Below are positions 21,309-30,277 of a stretch of DNA of 64,000 bases, in pieces (position 1 is the stretch's first letter; each line of letters begins with the position of its first letter). Origin of the DNA: Dactylosporangium roseum (GTDB lineage: Bacteria; Actinomycetota; Actinomycetes; Mycobacteriales; Micromonosporaceae). The stretch lies in assembly GCF_025264685.1 (NCBI RefSeq), contig NZ_CP073721.1:797001-861000 (forward strand), written 5' to 3'. Both the position numbers and the translations under genes were made by a program. Under the pieces are notes generated by a model. It did no database searches, was not told where the DNA came from, and saw only the letters and a list, made by a program, of their open reading frames with translations.

Positions 21309-24161
21309 TCAGATGAGGCTGAGCTCCCTCGCCCGGCGGACGGCGTCGCGGCGTCGGCTCACCCCCAGCTTGCGGTATACGTGCCGGACGTGGGTCTTGA
21401 CCGTGTTCGACGAGACGCTGAGCACGGTCGCGATCTCGGCGAGCGACAGCATGCTGCGCAGATACCGCAGCACGAGCGTCTCCCGCTCGGTGAGCGGCTC
21501 GGTGATCCGGTCGTCGCCCGCGGAAGCCGGGAAGACCACGCTGGACGGCTCCGGGCCGGAAAACCCGGACGCCGGGGGAGCCGAAGCGGGGTGCGCGGTG
21601 ACCGGGGGAGCGGAGACGGGGTGCGGAGATGCCGGGTGAGCAGCACCGATCTTCAAGGTGACGATGGGCCGGGCCGACGCCGTGACGACCTCCGTGCCGG
21701 GCGGCAGCGAGCGCTCTGCCGGTGACTCCAGCAGCTCCGAGATCCACGCTCCGTGCCCGAGGAACGGCCGCCTGATGCTCTCCGGCCCGGCCAGCCTGAG
21801 CGCCCGCTCGACCTGCTCCGCGGCACCCGGCAGGTCGCCGAGCTGCCGCAGCGCCTGCGCCAGCAGTACCGTTGCCGAGACCGTCGTCACGAGGGACAGC
21901 GGCTCGTCGGCGAGCACTCCCTCCAGGGTCCGTACCGCCGACGTGGAGCGGCCCTCCGCGAGGCTGCAGCGTGCGTCCGCCAGGGCCACCTCCGCCGTGC
22001 CGGGCCACTGCCGGTTCAGGCCGTCGAGGATGGCGCGGGCCTTGTCGAGGCGCCCGTCGAGCAGGCAGAGGTCGGCGTGCAACACGCGCACCGCCACGTC
22101 GATCATCCGGGGCATGCCGCTGCTCCGCCAGCCGAGCAGCGGCTCGAGAGCCTCGGCGGCGCCTGTGCGGTCGTCACGGGCGAACAGCAGGAGGGCGAGG
22201 GCGATGGAGCTGGCCAGCGTGCCGTTCGCGTCCGGTACGGCGTGCACGCTGATGCTCTCCTCGAGGTGGTACCGCGCCTCGTCGAGCAGTCCTCGTTCAC
22301 GGGCGACAGCGGCCAGGACGAGCCGGGCGTAGGTGATGGTGCGTGCCTCGGTGACGCCGGCGTCGCGGCAGCCGTCGAGCACCCGCCGCGCGTACGCCGC
22401 CGCCGCCGACAGCCGCCCCCGGCGCAGGTGCGAGGCGGCCCGCTGCCAGTTGGCCTGCACCGCGAGCAGGCTGAAGCCCGACTTGCCGGCGAGTTCCGCC
22501 CCGCGCTCCAACGCCAGATCGGCGTCCTCCAGGTCGTTGACGGCGAGGGCGGACCCGGCCAGCCCCAGGTACGCGACGGCGCGGGCGGCATCGGTCGAGT
22601 CGGCGTAGATGTGCTCGCCGGCCGCCTCCTCGCTCCGTGCGAGCAGCCGCACCGCCGCGTCGCCGATGCGTTCCACGTCCTCGATCGCCACCGCCTCGGC
22701 GAGCCGCACCGCGGCCAGCATCTCGGCCTGGGCCGCGGACGGCGCCTCGCCGAGGGCGCGCTCACCCAGCCGGATGAACGCCGACATGCCGGCGATGTCG
22801 CCGCTGTCCCGGCAGCAGATGGCGAGCGCGAAGGCGAGCAGGGGCCGGTCCGCGATGTCCTGCGGCGGATGCGGACCCTCGCGCGGTGGCATGGCGCGGG
22901 GGCCGGAACCGGTCAGCTCGGGCCAGTACTGGAAAAACAGTCGTTCGGCGGTGATCCAGTCGCCGCCGGCGGCCGCGTGGGTGAGGGCGTCGCTGGGCAG
23001 CCCGTTCGCGGCGTACCAGCCGGCCGCGGCGCGGTGCAGCGTGCGCTCCTCGGCCGGCAGCACGGTGCGGATCTCGGCACGCAGCACGGCACGCAGCAGC
23101 CGCCGGTAGCGGTACCAGGAGTGCGAGCCCCCATAGAACGTGGCGAGCGCGTTCGCGCGGCTCATCTGGGCCAGCAGCCGGGCGCCGCCGCGGCTGCCGG
23201 TCAGCGCCTCGACCAGGCCGGGGCAGACGGTCTCGAGGATCGACGTGCGGAGCATGACCTCACGGACGTCGGGGTCGAGGTGCTGGAGGATCTCGCCGCG
23301 GACGTACTCCGTCAGCCCGACCTCCTCGTTCCGCCCGGCCTCGCCGAGGACGAGATCGGTGACGACGCGCTCGGGCTCGTGCCGACCGACCATCGCCGCG
23401 AGGGTCACCGCCACGGCGGCCGGCCAGCCCTCGGTCACGTGCCACAGCGCGTAGCGGAACTGCTGGGCCAGCCGGACGTCGTAGCCGGCGGCGAGGCCCG
23501 CCACCTCCTCCTGCGTGAACGAGAGGTGATCGGTGCGCAGCTCGGTGAGCTGCCCACGGACCCGCCACCGGTAGAGTGACAGCGGCGGCTCGCTGCGTGC
23601 CAGGATGAAGAAGCTGATGCGGTCGCCGAGCCGGGAGATGAGCCGCTCCAGCCGGCGCAGCACGGTCTGGTTGGTCACGTGGTGCACGTCGTCGAGGACC
23701 ACGACGGTCCGCTCGTTCCGCGGGGCGTCGTGCCGGGCGTAGGTCGCCGGGTCGACGGAGATGCCGGACGCGGTGAGTGCGATCGTGAGCTGCCGCCAGG
23801 CCGCGGTGCCACAGTTGGGCTCGAACCGCACGTATGCGCTACGGCCCGGGGCGCGGCCGGCGCGGATCCACGACGTGGCGAGGACCGTCTTGCCCCAGCC
23901 GGTGGGCGCGCAAAGCAGGGTGACCGGGTGGACGACCGCCGAGTCGAGCTGCTCCAGGAGCCGCTCCCGGGCGAGATGGACGCCTGGCAGGCCGGGAGCG
24001 CCACTGACCTGTGGCCGCGATTCCGCGGGCGGCGGCCGACCCTCCAGGGGATGGGTCGACGGGCTCCAACCCAGTCCGCCGAGGAACCGTTCGGCCGCGT
24101 CGTTGTGCGCCAATCTGTCAAGAGTGCTCTCGCGTGGCACGCTGTGGTGACTCGTATGCAC
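21309..24161 (-). CDS. MalT-like STAND ATPase/LuxR transcriptional activator 3
   Basis: 950 residues from the GTG at 24161, which follows CGGGAGTGACG; the frame stays open to 24302 but upstream sequence is AT-rich and unlike coding DNA. Walker A is CAPTGWGKTVLA, followed by VVVLDDVHHVT and ISFFILARSEPPLSLYRWR. A long TPR-like array and a C-terminal LuxR domain (LTERETLVLRYLRSMLSLAEIA, SNTVKTHVRHVYRKLGVSRR) follow. Compared with the other two MalT-like proteins it has an extra Pro/Ala-rich linker of roughly 50 residues before the DNA-binding domain. No composite operator is found upstream, so it may be a constitutive or separately controlled member. Confidence 0.9.
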   Translation of the reverse strand: MHTSHHSVPRESTLDRLAHNDAAERFLGGLGWSPSTHPLEGRPPPAESRPQVSGAPGLPGVHLARERLLEQLDSAVVHPVTLLCAPTGWGKTVLATSWIRAGRAPGRSAYVRFEPNCGTAAWRQLTIALTASGISVDPATYARHDAPRNERTVVVLDDVHHVTNQTVLRRLERLISRLGDRISFFILARSEPPLSLYRWRVRGQLTELRTDHLSFTQEEVAGLAAGYDVRLAQQFRYALWHVTEGWPAAVAVTLAAMVGRHEPERVVTDLVLGEAGRNEEVGLTEYVRGEILQHLDPDVREVMLRTSILETVCPGLVEALTGSRGGARLLAQMSRANALATFYGGSHSWYRYRRLLRAVLRAEIRTVLPAEERTLHRAAAGWYAANGLPSDALTHAAAGGDWITAERLFFQYWPELTGSGPRAMPPREGPHPPQDIADRPLLAFALAICCRDSGDIAGMSAFIRLGERALGEAPSAAQAEMLAAVRLAEAVAIEDVERIGDAAVRLLARSEEAAGEHIYADSTDAARAVAYLGLAGSALAVNDLEDADLALERGAELAGKSGFSLLAVQANWQRAASHLRRGRLSAAAAYARRVLDGCRDAGVTEARTITYARLVLAAVARERGLLDEARYHLEESISVHAVPDANGTLASSIALALLLFARDDRTGAAEALEPLLGWRSSGMPRMIDVAVRVLHADLCLLDGRLDKARAILDGLNRQWPGTAEVALADARCSLAEGRSTSAVRTLEGVLADEPLSLVTTVSATVLLAQALRQLGDLPGAAEQVERALRLAGPESIRRPFLGHGAWISELLESPAERSLPPGTEVVTASARPIVTLKIGAAHPASPHPVSAPPVTAHPASAPPASGFSGPEPSSVVFPASAGDDRITEPLTERETLVLRYLRSMLSLAEIATVLSVSSNTVKTHVRHVYRKLGVSRRRDAVRRARELSLI

Positions 24162-25000
24162 CGTCACTCCCGAAAGCCGCGGATTTACGACGTGCGTTCG
24201 GACCTTCCCAGTTCGTGAATGGGGCCGACTGCCAACGCGGACCACCATAGAACTGACGCCGCTCCGAGGGGGAGTCCAATATTTATCATACTCGATTCCC
24301 ATGAGCGTGGAGGTGTCCCCACTTCGCCCGGTTCATCGCTCAACAAATAGAAGGATTTAAAAATTTTGCAGTAGGGCAGCGAACGCCGTGTGCGCATGAC
24401 ACCCGGACGAACTGATACTTTTGCCCGGTTTTGCAATCGGCGATATCTGTGCCGGGCCGCCATGTCATCACGCAGCGTGAGCTCCGGCGGCATGCCTGCG
24501 GGGCGCCGGTTGGGCACTGAGGATGCGGGGGTGACTACGCTTCCGCCGTAATAATCAACGCGTCGTGTGGACCGCAATCTACCTAGGTCAGCGGCGCGTC
24601 GGCATGCGATCTACTCAATATAGATGCTCTTGATACTCGATGGATGTCCGCCTCATCCGGATCTGCCGGTGTAATTACACCGATGTAAATAGTAGTACTC
24701 TCACGACTTGGCAGAGCGGCTACTCAATCATGTGACAATGTGCAATTTGCACTTCATGGGAAGCCACATTTCGGTACAATGCGGACAGCCGGACAGGGTT
24801 TGGGCCCCCGCCGGAAGCCGTTGCGCCCGGCCCCGGTTGTTGGTTTGGTGGATTCTTCCCGACACGATCTGACGGGCAGGGGCAGGCTCCGCCGAACAGG
24901 ACAGGATCGGGCGAGACCTGGAGCACGCCTGACCGGAGGGCCGGTGTTCGACCCGGGCGGAGCCCGACGGCACGGTCGTGTGGGCGGAGATTCCGGTCGG
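24162..25000. other. Long intergenic region containing an AT-rich island
   Basis: No convincing gene in 839 bases. From about 24250 to 24790 the base composition drops well below the surrounding 72% GC and is dotted with TA-rich words. Features: a 16-base perfect palindrome CGGTGTAATTACACCG (24667-24682), a 13-base palindrome GTGCAATTTGCAC (24740-24752) and several -10-like hexamers. Open frames here (for example 24185-24577 minus) have poor codon use. It may hold a regulatory RNA, promoters for regulator 3, or the scar of a transferred element. Confidence 0.55.
24667..24682. promoter_or_regulatory. Perfect 16-base palindrome, possible operator
   Basis: CGGTGTAATTACACCG is fully self-complementary and lies in an AT-rich non-coding stretch. 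It has the size of a dimeric regulator site (MarR, TetR or GntR type). No adjacent start codon is obvious. Confidence 0.4.
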
Positions 25001-25504
25001 CTAGCCGGCAAGCTGGCCCGGCTGGGCCGCGGAGTCCTCGGCCACCGGCATGCCGGACGCGCGCGCGAACGCCGCGAGCCCCTGCATGAGCGCGGCGCGG
25101 TCGTCCGGCGCCATCCGGCGCAGCACCGCCGCGATCGTCTCCTGTCGCTGCCGGCCCAGGCCGTCGAGCAGGCGGCGCGCGGTCGGCGTGAGCACGAGCC
25201 ACACCTCGCGGCGGTCCCGATCGTCGGCCGTGCGGCGCAGCAGGTCGGCCGCCTCCAGCCGGTCGCACAGCCGGCTCGCCGAGGACGGCGCGGTGTGCAG
25301 GGCGATCGCCAACTGGGTCAGGTTGATCGATCCGGCCTGGTCGACGACGCCGAGCACGCGTAGCTGCGCCGCGGAGACCCCGGAGTTGTCGTTGGCGGCG
25401 CTCGTGGTGACGACCAGTGCCTGACCCGCGGCGTCGACCATGAGCGCAGCGGTCAGGGTCGCGTCGTCACTACCAGATGGGTGCGGTGAGGGTCTGCTCC
25501 GCAC
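25001..25504 (-). CDS. MarR-family transcriptional regulator
   Basis: 167 residues with a winged helix-turn-helix: SAAQLRVLGVVDQAGSINLTQLA, APSSASRLCDRLEAADLL (recognition helix) and the wing RRTADDRDRREVWLVLT, followed by the dimerisation helices. MarR proteins are ligand-responsive repressors. The GTG at 25504 is chosen because GGAGG lies five bases upstream. It starts 24 bases after the stop of the GAF-phosphatase gene and is probably in the same transcript. Confidence 0.88.
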   Translation of the reverse strand: MRSRPSPHPSGSDDATLTAALMVDAAGQALVVTTSAANDNSGVSAAQLRVLGVVDQAGSINLTQLAIALHTAPSSASRLCDRLEAADLLRRTADDRDRREVWLVLTPTARRLLDGLGRQRQETIAAVLRRMAPDDRAALMQGLAAFARASGMPVAEDSAAQPGQLAG

Positions 25505-25528
25505 GATGTCCTCCGGGTGTCGCGGGGG

Positions 25529-26716
25529 TCACGGGTCGGCTCGGGGAGACCAGTCTAGGCAGATGATCAGCGCGTCGTCGGCTGGCTCGGCACCCGCGTG
25601 GAAGTCACGAAGGCTCCGCATGACACTACTGATCGCCTCGGCCGGTGGTTGCAACCGCGTCGATCGTATGGCACGACTCAAGTCCCGCTCACCATACGTC
25701 GGTTCATTCGGCCGGCCGGCCGCGTGCACGCCGTCGCTGACGATGAACAGGCGATCGCCTCGGCGGAGCTGTTCACGTTCTTCGACGTACCTCGTGTCGC
25801 CGAACATGCCGAGCGGCAACTGCGGATCGAGGACCACGTCCCGCACCTGGCCGCCGCGGACCAGCAGCATGCGCGGCGATCCCGCGTCGATCATCCGCAG
25901 CTCGCCGGTGGCCGTGTTGAGCGACAGCAGGAGGGTCGCCACGTGGCGGGTGCCGCCGTACTGCGAGTAGATCGCGTCAGCGGCGAGAACCGCCTGGTCG
26001 GCGAGGTCGCCGGGGCTGCTCTGTCCGGCCGGGATGGACCGGCGGGCGTTGCGCATCGCGTTGACGGCCAGGGTGGTCAGCAGCGCCGCGTCGAGGCCGG
26101 TGCCCATGCCGTTGAGGGCGGTCACGGTGAGCCAGTCGCCGTTGACGGCCCAGTCGAAGTGGTCGCCGCAGACCGCGTACGCCGGCTCGAGCTGTCCCGC
26201 CAGCTTCACCCCCGGCTGCTCGAAGCCGCGGGCCGGCAGCAGGTCCCACTGCATCTCGGCGGCCATCGTCAACCTGCCCGAACGCCGCCGGTCGAGATGG
26301 TAGCGGTCGGTTCGCCGGTAGGCGGCGGAGAGCGCGACCGCGAACGTCTCGGCCAGCTCCTGGAGGCGCGGCAGCTCGGTCGGCGCCCGCTCGGCGTCGA
26401 GCCCGACGCTGAGCACGCCCACCCGTTCGCCCCAGTTGCTCACCGGCAGGTGCAGCCTGGCGAAGGCCTGCCCCTCGCGGGACTCGACCACCGGTGTCTG
26501 GCTGGCGAACGCGCGGGTCGCCGCGGCAAGCTGCTCCTCGAGTGCCGGGTCCTGCTCGACTCCGGACGGGGCCAGCGTCGTGGTGCGGTAGTCGGCCAGC
26601 CAGAAAGTGCTGCTCTTTGCGCCGTGGTTCGCGCTGAGGTACGCGTCGAGGGTCTCCACCAGCCGATCCGGCGGAGCCGTAAGCAGTGCCTTCTCGATGG
26701 AGCCAACGCCGGACAT
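25529..26716 (-). CDS. GAF-PP2C (SpoIIE-like) phosphatase with altered metal site
   Basis: 395 residues. Residues 1-150 resemble a GAF sensor (WLADYRTTTLAPSG, ARLHLPVSNWGERVGVLSVG). The SpoIIE phosphatase follows from about 165 (AAEMQWDLLPA, CGDHFDWA, LTVTALNGMGTGLDAALLT, DAGSPRMLLVRGG, LFIVSDGVHAAG, PADDALIICLDW). The usual GDxxGxG metal motif reads LNGMGTG, so the first-shell Asp is Asn; the other acidic ligands remain. It may be weak, differently metal-dependent or a binding pseudo-phosphatase. It is first in an operon with the MarR gene. The promoter is AT-rich with TATATT near 26757. Confidence 0.8.
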   Translation of the reverse strand: MSGVGSIEKALLTAPPDRLVETLDAYLSANHGAKSSTFWLADYRTTTLAPSGVEQDPALEEQLAAATRAFASQTPVVESREGQAFARLHLPVSNWGERVGVLSVGLDAERAPTELPRLQELAETFAVALSAAYRRTDRYHLDRRRSGRLTMAAEMQWDLLPARGFEQPGVKLAGQLEPAYAVCGDHFDWAVNGDWLTVTALNGMGTGLDAALLTTLAVNAMRNARRSIPAGQSSPGDLADQAVLAADAIYSQYGGTRHVATLLLSLNTATGELRMIDAGSPRMLLVRGGQVRDVVLDPQLPLGMFGDTRYVEEREQLRRGDRLFIVSDGVHAAGRPNEPTYGERDLSRAIRSTRLQPPAEAISSVMRSLRDFHAGAEPADDALIICLDWSPRADP

Positions 26717-26806
26717 GCGAGCCTTTCGCCAGCCTTTGCTTGCCGTAGGGCAAATAATATAAGGCAGTGTCGTCGGCTCTGCTGATACCCAGTCACGGTG
26801 TGGTTG

Positions 26807-28345
26807 CTACACCCAGCGGGATCCGAGCCACATCCGGGAGAACCACTCCGTGTACGTGATGTCCATGCCGCTGTAGATCGGATAGAAGTACGCGAAGCAG
26901 GCGGCGACGAGCAGGACGTAGGCGCCGGCGATGATCGAGCCGACGAGTCGTTGGTCGCTGTCGGGGCGCAGGTGGCGGGCGGGGCCGATGACGGCGCCGA
27001 GGACGTAGGCGACGGCGAGGACGAGGAACGGTTCGGCGGGTAGGGCGTAGAAGTAGAACATGGTGCGGTGTTCGGGCATGTTCTGGAACCAGGGCAGGAT
27101 GCCGGCCAGTGCGCAGGCCATGATCAGCCAGGCGCGGCCGTCGCGGCGGGCGACGGCCAGCCAGCCGAGGGCGACCAGCGCGGGCAGGAACGACCACCAC
27201 AGCAGTGGGGTGCCCAGCAGCAGGATCTCCGAGGCGCAGCTACTCGCGCCGCACGGTCCGGCGGTGTCCCAGTAGAAGGCGACCGGCCGGCCGAGCAGCA
27301 GCCATTGCCACGGCCATGACTGGTACTGATGCTTCGTGCTCAGGCCGGTGTGGAACTTGTACGCCTCCTGGTGGTAGTGCCACAGGTTGACCAGCGGGTC
27401 GATGAGGCGGTCGTGGGGCAGGCCGTTGGTTTCGGCGTACCAGTGGCGGAAGTAGCCGTCGTCGGAGGCGAACCAGCCCCACCAGGTGCCGAGGTAGGTC
27501 AGCAGGGCGATGCCGGCGATGGCGGCGGCCCAGCCGATCCCTTCCGGGATGCTGTCGGTGATCCAGTGCCGGGCGCCGGCGCTGCGGCGTGCGCTCATGT
27601 CGAACACGAGCACGGCGATGGCGAACAGGATGACGTACCACAGGGCGCTCCATTTGACCCCGCAGGCGAGTCCGAGCGCGACGGCGCAGGCGATGCGGTG
27701 GTAGGGCGGGCCGAGGGTGGGTCGCCGGTCGGGGTCGGCGCCGGTTTCGAGCAGGTGCAGCCATCGGGTGCGGCGCTGTTCGCGGTCGAGGACGAGGAAG
27801 TGGAACGCGACGACGATCCAGAACATCAGGAAGGTGTCGAGCAGGGCGGCGCGGGAGAGCACGAAGTGCATGCCGTCGAGTGAGATGAGCAGGCCGGCGG
27901 TGCCGGCCAGGATCGTGGAGCGGAACAGTCGCCAGGCGGCCATCGTGATGAGCAGGACCGTGGCCATGCCGGTGAGCACGGCCATGATGCGCCAGCCGAA
28001 CGAGTTGTAGCCGAACAGTTGCTCGCCGAGGGCGATCATCCATTTGCCCAGTGGGGGGTGGACGACGTATTGGGGGGTGTTGTCCTCGGGGTTCCATTCG
28101 ACGCCGTGTTGCAGTAGGTCCCATGCCTCGTTGGCGTAGTAGACCTCGTCGAAGATCGGTTCTTTCGGGTGTGCGAGATTCACCAGTCGCAGCACGAGCC
28201 CGATGCCGGTGACCAGGATCGCGGTCAGCCAGAAGTGCGGCGTGAATCGGCCCGGCCCGGCGAGCCGGCGGCGCACGATACCGGGCACCGGATCGGTCCC
28301 GGCGGTCTCCGCCTTGCTCGTTTCGGTCAGCACACCCGAGGTCAT
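26807..28345 (-). CDS. pmt: Dolichyl-phosphate-mannose-protein mannosyltransferase (Pmt)
   Basis: 512 residues, with about ten membrane helices and the family's N-terminal catalytic loop EPIFDEVYYANEAWDLL (Asp-Glu pair) after helix 1. The HPPLGKWMI motif, a large extracytoplasmic loop and the C-terminal MFYFYALPAEPF segment follow. The enzyme transfers mannose from polyprenyl-phosphate mannose to Ser/Thr of secreted proteins at the outer face of the membrane. ATG at 28345 is preceded six bases earlier by TACGAT, giving a leaderless start; a longer open frame overlaps the divergent gene. It is the mirror neighbour of rsmI, as in mycobacteria. Confidence 0.93.
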   Translation of the reverse strand: MTSGVLTETSKAETAGTDPVPGIVRRRLAGPGRFTPHFWLTAILVTGIGLVLRLVNLAHPKEPIFDEVYYANEAWDLLQHGVEWNPEDNTPQYVVHPPLGKWMIALGEQLFGYNSFGWRIMAVLTGMATVLLITMAAWRLFRSTILAGTAGLLISLDGMHFVLSRAALLDTFLMFWIVVAFHFLVLDREQRRTRWLHLLETGADPDRRPTLGPPYHRIACAVALGLACGVKWSALWYVILFAIAVLVFDMSARRSAGARHWITDSIPEGIGWAAAIAGIALLTYLGTWWGWFASDDGYFRHWYAETNGLPHDRLIDPLVNLWHYHQEAYKFHTGLSTKHQYQSWPWQWLLLGRPVAFYWDTAGPCGASSCASEILLLGTPLLWWSFLPALVALGWLAVARRDGRAWLIMACALAGILPWFQNMPEHRTMFYFYALPAEPFLVLAVAYVLGAVIGPARHLRPDSDQRLVGSIIAGAYVLLVAACFAYFYPIYSGMDITYTEWFSRMWLGSRWV

Positions 28346-28351
28346 TGGGCG

Positions 28352-28357
28352 ATCGTA
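28352..28357 (-). promoter_or_regulatory. -10 element of a leaderless promoter for pmt
   Basis: On the minus strand TACGAT-CGCCCA-ATG: a TANNNT hexamer six bases before the start. The divergent rsmI start is only 15 bases away, so the two promoters overlap. Confidence 0.6.
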
Positions 28358-28359
28358 GG

Positions 28360-29211
28360 ATGCGGGATGCCACCATCGCACATGTGCCATTGATTCTCCT
28401 TGGGGCGCCGCTGGGCAACCCGGACGACGCCTCGGCCCGACTCCGCGAGGTGCTGGCCACCGCCGACGTGGTGGCGGCCGAGGACACCCGGCGTCTCGGT
28501 CGTCTCGCGCAGCATCTCGGTGTCACCATCTCCGGCCGTCTGGTCAGCTACTTCGAGGGCAACGAGGACCGGCGGACCCCCGAACTGGCCGACCTGCTCG
28601 AGTCCGGCGCGACAGTCGCCGTGGTGACCGACGGCGGCATGCCGAGTGTCTCCGACCCCGGCTTCCGGCTCGTCCGGGCCGCGGTGGCGTTGGGTGTGCC
28701 GGTGAGCGCCGCCCCCGGGCCGAGCGCCGTCACCACCGCGCTGGCCGTCTCCGGTCTGCCCTGCGACCGGTTCTGCTTCGAGGGATTCCCCCCGCGGAAG
28801 CCCGGTGAACGTCGAGCGTACTTCTCGTCCCTGGCGGACGAGCCGCGCACCATGGTGTTCTTCGAGTCCCCGCACCGGGTGGCCGACACGATGCGGGACA
28901 TGGCGCTGGCCTTCGGCGAGGACCGCCCAGCGGCGCTGTGCCGCGAGCTGACCAAGACGTACGAGGAGATCCGCCGCGGCACGCTCGGCTCCCTGGCGGA
29001 GGACGCCGACACGGCGCGCGGCGAGATCACCCTCGTGGTCGGCGGCGCGCCGGACGTGCCGGCCGAGCGCCCGTCGGACGTGTCGCTGGCCGCCGAGGTG
29101 GCCGCCCTGGTCGCGGCCGGCACCGACCGCAAGCCGGCGATCCACGAGGTGGCGCTGCGCCACGGCGTCCCCAAGCGTGACGTCTACGCCGCGGTGGTGG
29201 CCCACAAGTAG
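28360..29211 (+). CDS. rsmI: 16S rRNA (cytidine-1402 2'-O)-methyltransferase
   Basis: 283 residues of the tetrapyrrole-methylase fold: LILLGAPLGNPDDASAR near the N-terminus, VVAAEDTRRLGRL, SYFEGNE, VAVVTDGGMPSVSDPG (SAM site), AAPGPSAVTTALAVSG, FEGFPPRKPGERR and ESPHRVADTM. It adds the 2'-O methyl group to C1402 of 16S rRNA in the P site, together with RsmH. ATG at 28360 is used; no ribosome site is visible and a GTG at 28384 is possible. Divergent from pmt. Confidence 0.93.
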   Translation: MRDATIAHVPLILLGAPLGNPDDASARLREVLATADVVAAEDTRRLGRLAQHLGVTISGRLVSYFEGNEDRRTPELADLLESGATVAVVTDGGMPSVSDPGFRLVRAAVALGVPVSAAPGPSAVTTALAVSGLPCDRFCFEGFPPRKPGERRAYFSSLADEPRTMVFFESPHRVADTMRDMALAFGEDRPAALCRELTKTYEEIRRGTLGSLAEDADTARGEITLVVGGAPDVPAERPSDVSLAAEVAALVAAGTDRKPAIHEVALRHGVPKRDVYAAVVAHK

Positions 29212-29227
29212 GTCGGTGACCGGGCGG

Positions 29228-30157
29228 TCAGTAGGAGGCCAGGACGATGCCGGCGGCCAGGACGAGCGGGGCCGCCGTCGTCAGGGACCACGCCGCCAGC
29301 CGGGTCCGCCGGCCGCCCAGGCGCCACGCACCGGTCAGCCAGGACAGCGCCAGGCCGCAGAGCACGACCAGCACGAGGCCGACCGCCCAGCGCACGCGCA
29401 GGCCGGACAGGCTGCCGGCGTAGGCGATCCGGCCGTCGGGCACCATGCGCGCCTCCAGTGCGGTGCCGGGGGCCTTCTCGGCGCCGACGAGCGACACGCC
29501 GTCGACCGGCTCGCCGGCTCCCGGCCCGGTCGCCGCGAACGTCGCCAGGCATCGGCGCAGAACGCCCGAACCCTCGCACGACGTCACCGTCGCGGTGCCG
29601 CGGACGGCGTGCCCCATGTCCAGCCAGAACGGCTCGGCGCTGGTCCACGCGAAGAACCCCGCGAGCAGTGCGGTGAGCAGCATCGACACCAGCCCGGCGG
29701 CCGGGTTGCGGGGTTTGCGGGCCCGCCGCGACTTGCGGGACGGCGGCGGCCCGCCGGACGGGCGCGGGTGCCGCATCACCCGCATCGCCGGCACCGGCCA
29801 CTGGTCCGTCCGGCCCGCCGGACGATCCTGTACGGCCATCGCGCCGGTGAGCCCCGCCGTCTCCCGCTCCTGCGTGGCGTCGGCGTCCTCCGCGGCGGCG
29901 GTCCTGTCCGTGGCGACGGCTTCCTCCGTGGCGACGGCTGGGACCGGTGAGGCGACCGTCACCGTCGTGGTGGTCGGCCACAGGGGGAAGTCGTCGGGGC
30001 GTGGCCCGGGCGCCTCGATCCGCGCGACGGGGCCGTCATCGAGCACCGGTGAGGGGGTCCCGGACGGCGCGGGCGGGATCCCCGCCGCCTCGCCCCGCCA
30101 CCACCCGGCGTCCGGGCTCGGGGCCGGCCAGGGACGCTGCGTTGGTTGATCACTCAC
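29228..30157 (-). CDS. Proline-rich membrane protein of unknown function
   Basis: About 309 residues from the GTG at 30157. Residues 1-150 are Pro/Thr/Ala/Glu-rich and presumably disordered in the cytoplasm, ending in a basic stretch ([12 protein letters not shown]). Then come a membrane helix ([19 protein letters not shown]), an extracellular region with two Cys ([11 protein letters not shown]) that could form a disulfide, and two more helices near the C-terminus ([31 protein letters not shown]). No family is recognised. It is convergent with rsmI and divergent from metG. Confidence 0.7.
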   Translation of the reverse strand: MSDQPTQRPWPAPSPDAGWWRGEAAGIPPAPSGTPSPVLDDGPVARIEAPGPRPDDFPLWPTTTTVTVASPVPAVATEEAVATDRTAAAEDADATQERETAGLTGAMAVQDRPAGRTDQWPVPAMRVMRHPRPSGGPPPSRKSRRARKPRNPAAGLVSMLLTALLAGFFAWTSAEPFWLDMGHAVRGTATVTSCEGSGVLRRCLATFAATGPGAGEPVDGVSLVGAEKAPGTALEARMVPDGRIAYAGSLSGLRVRWAVGLVLVVLCGLALSWLTGAWRLGGRRTRLAAWSLTTAAPLVLAAGIVLASY

Positions 30158-30263
30158 GTTCTGTATTGGACAACGGACGATGGCCGACACTTCGGATGTC
30201 GGGTCGCGTGTCGGGAGAAATGCCGAAGAGCGAAGTCATTCGCCGAAGCCCTCGGAGGGTCAC

Positions 30264-30269
30264 TACGCT
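30264..30269 (+). promoter_or_regulatory. -10 element close to the metG start
   Basis: TACGCT lies eight bases before the metG ATG, so transcription is expected to begin at or next to the start codon. No Shine-Dalgarno sequence is present. Confidence 0.45.
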
Positions 30270-30277
30270 TGCGGGTC

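Noticed and set aside
24185..24577. 130-codon frame in the AT-rich region
   Set aside because: Poor codon pattern, no ribosome site and no family likeness.
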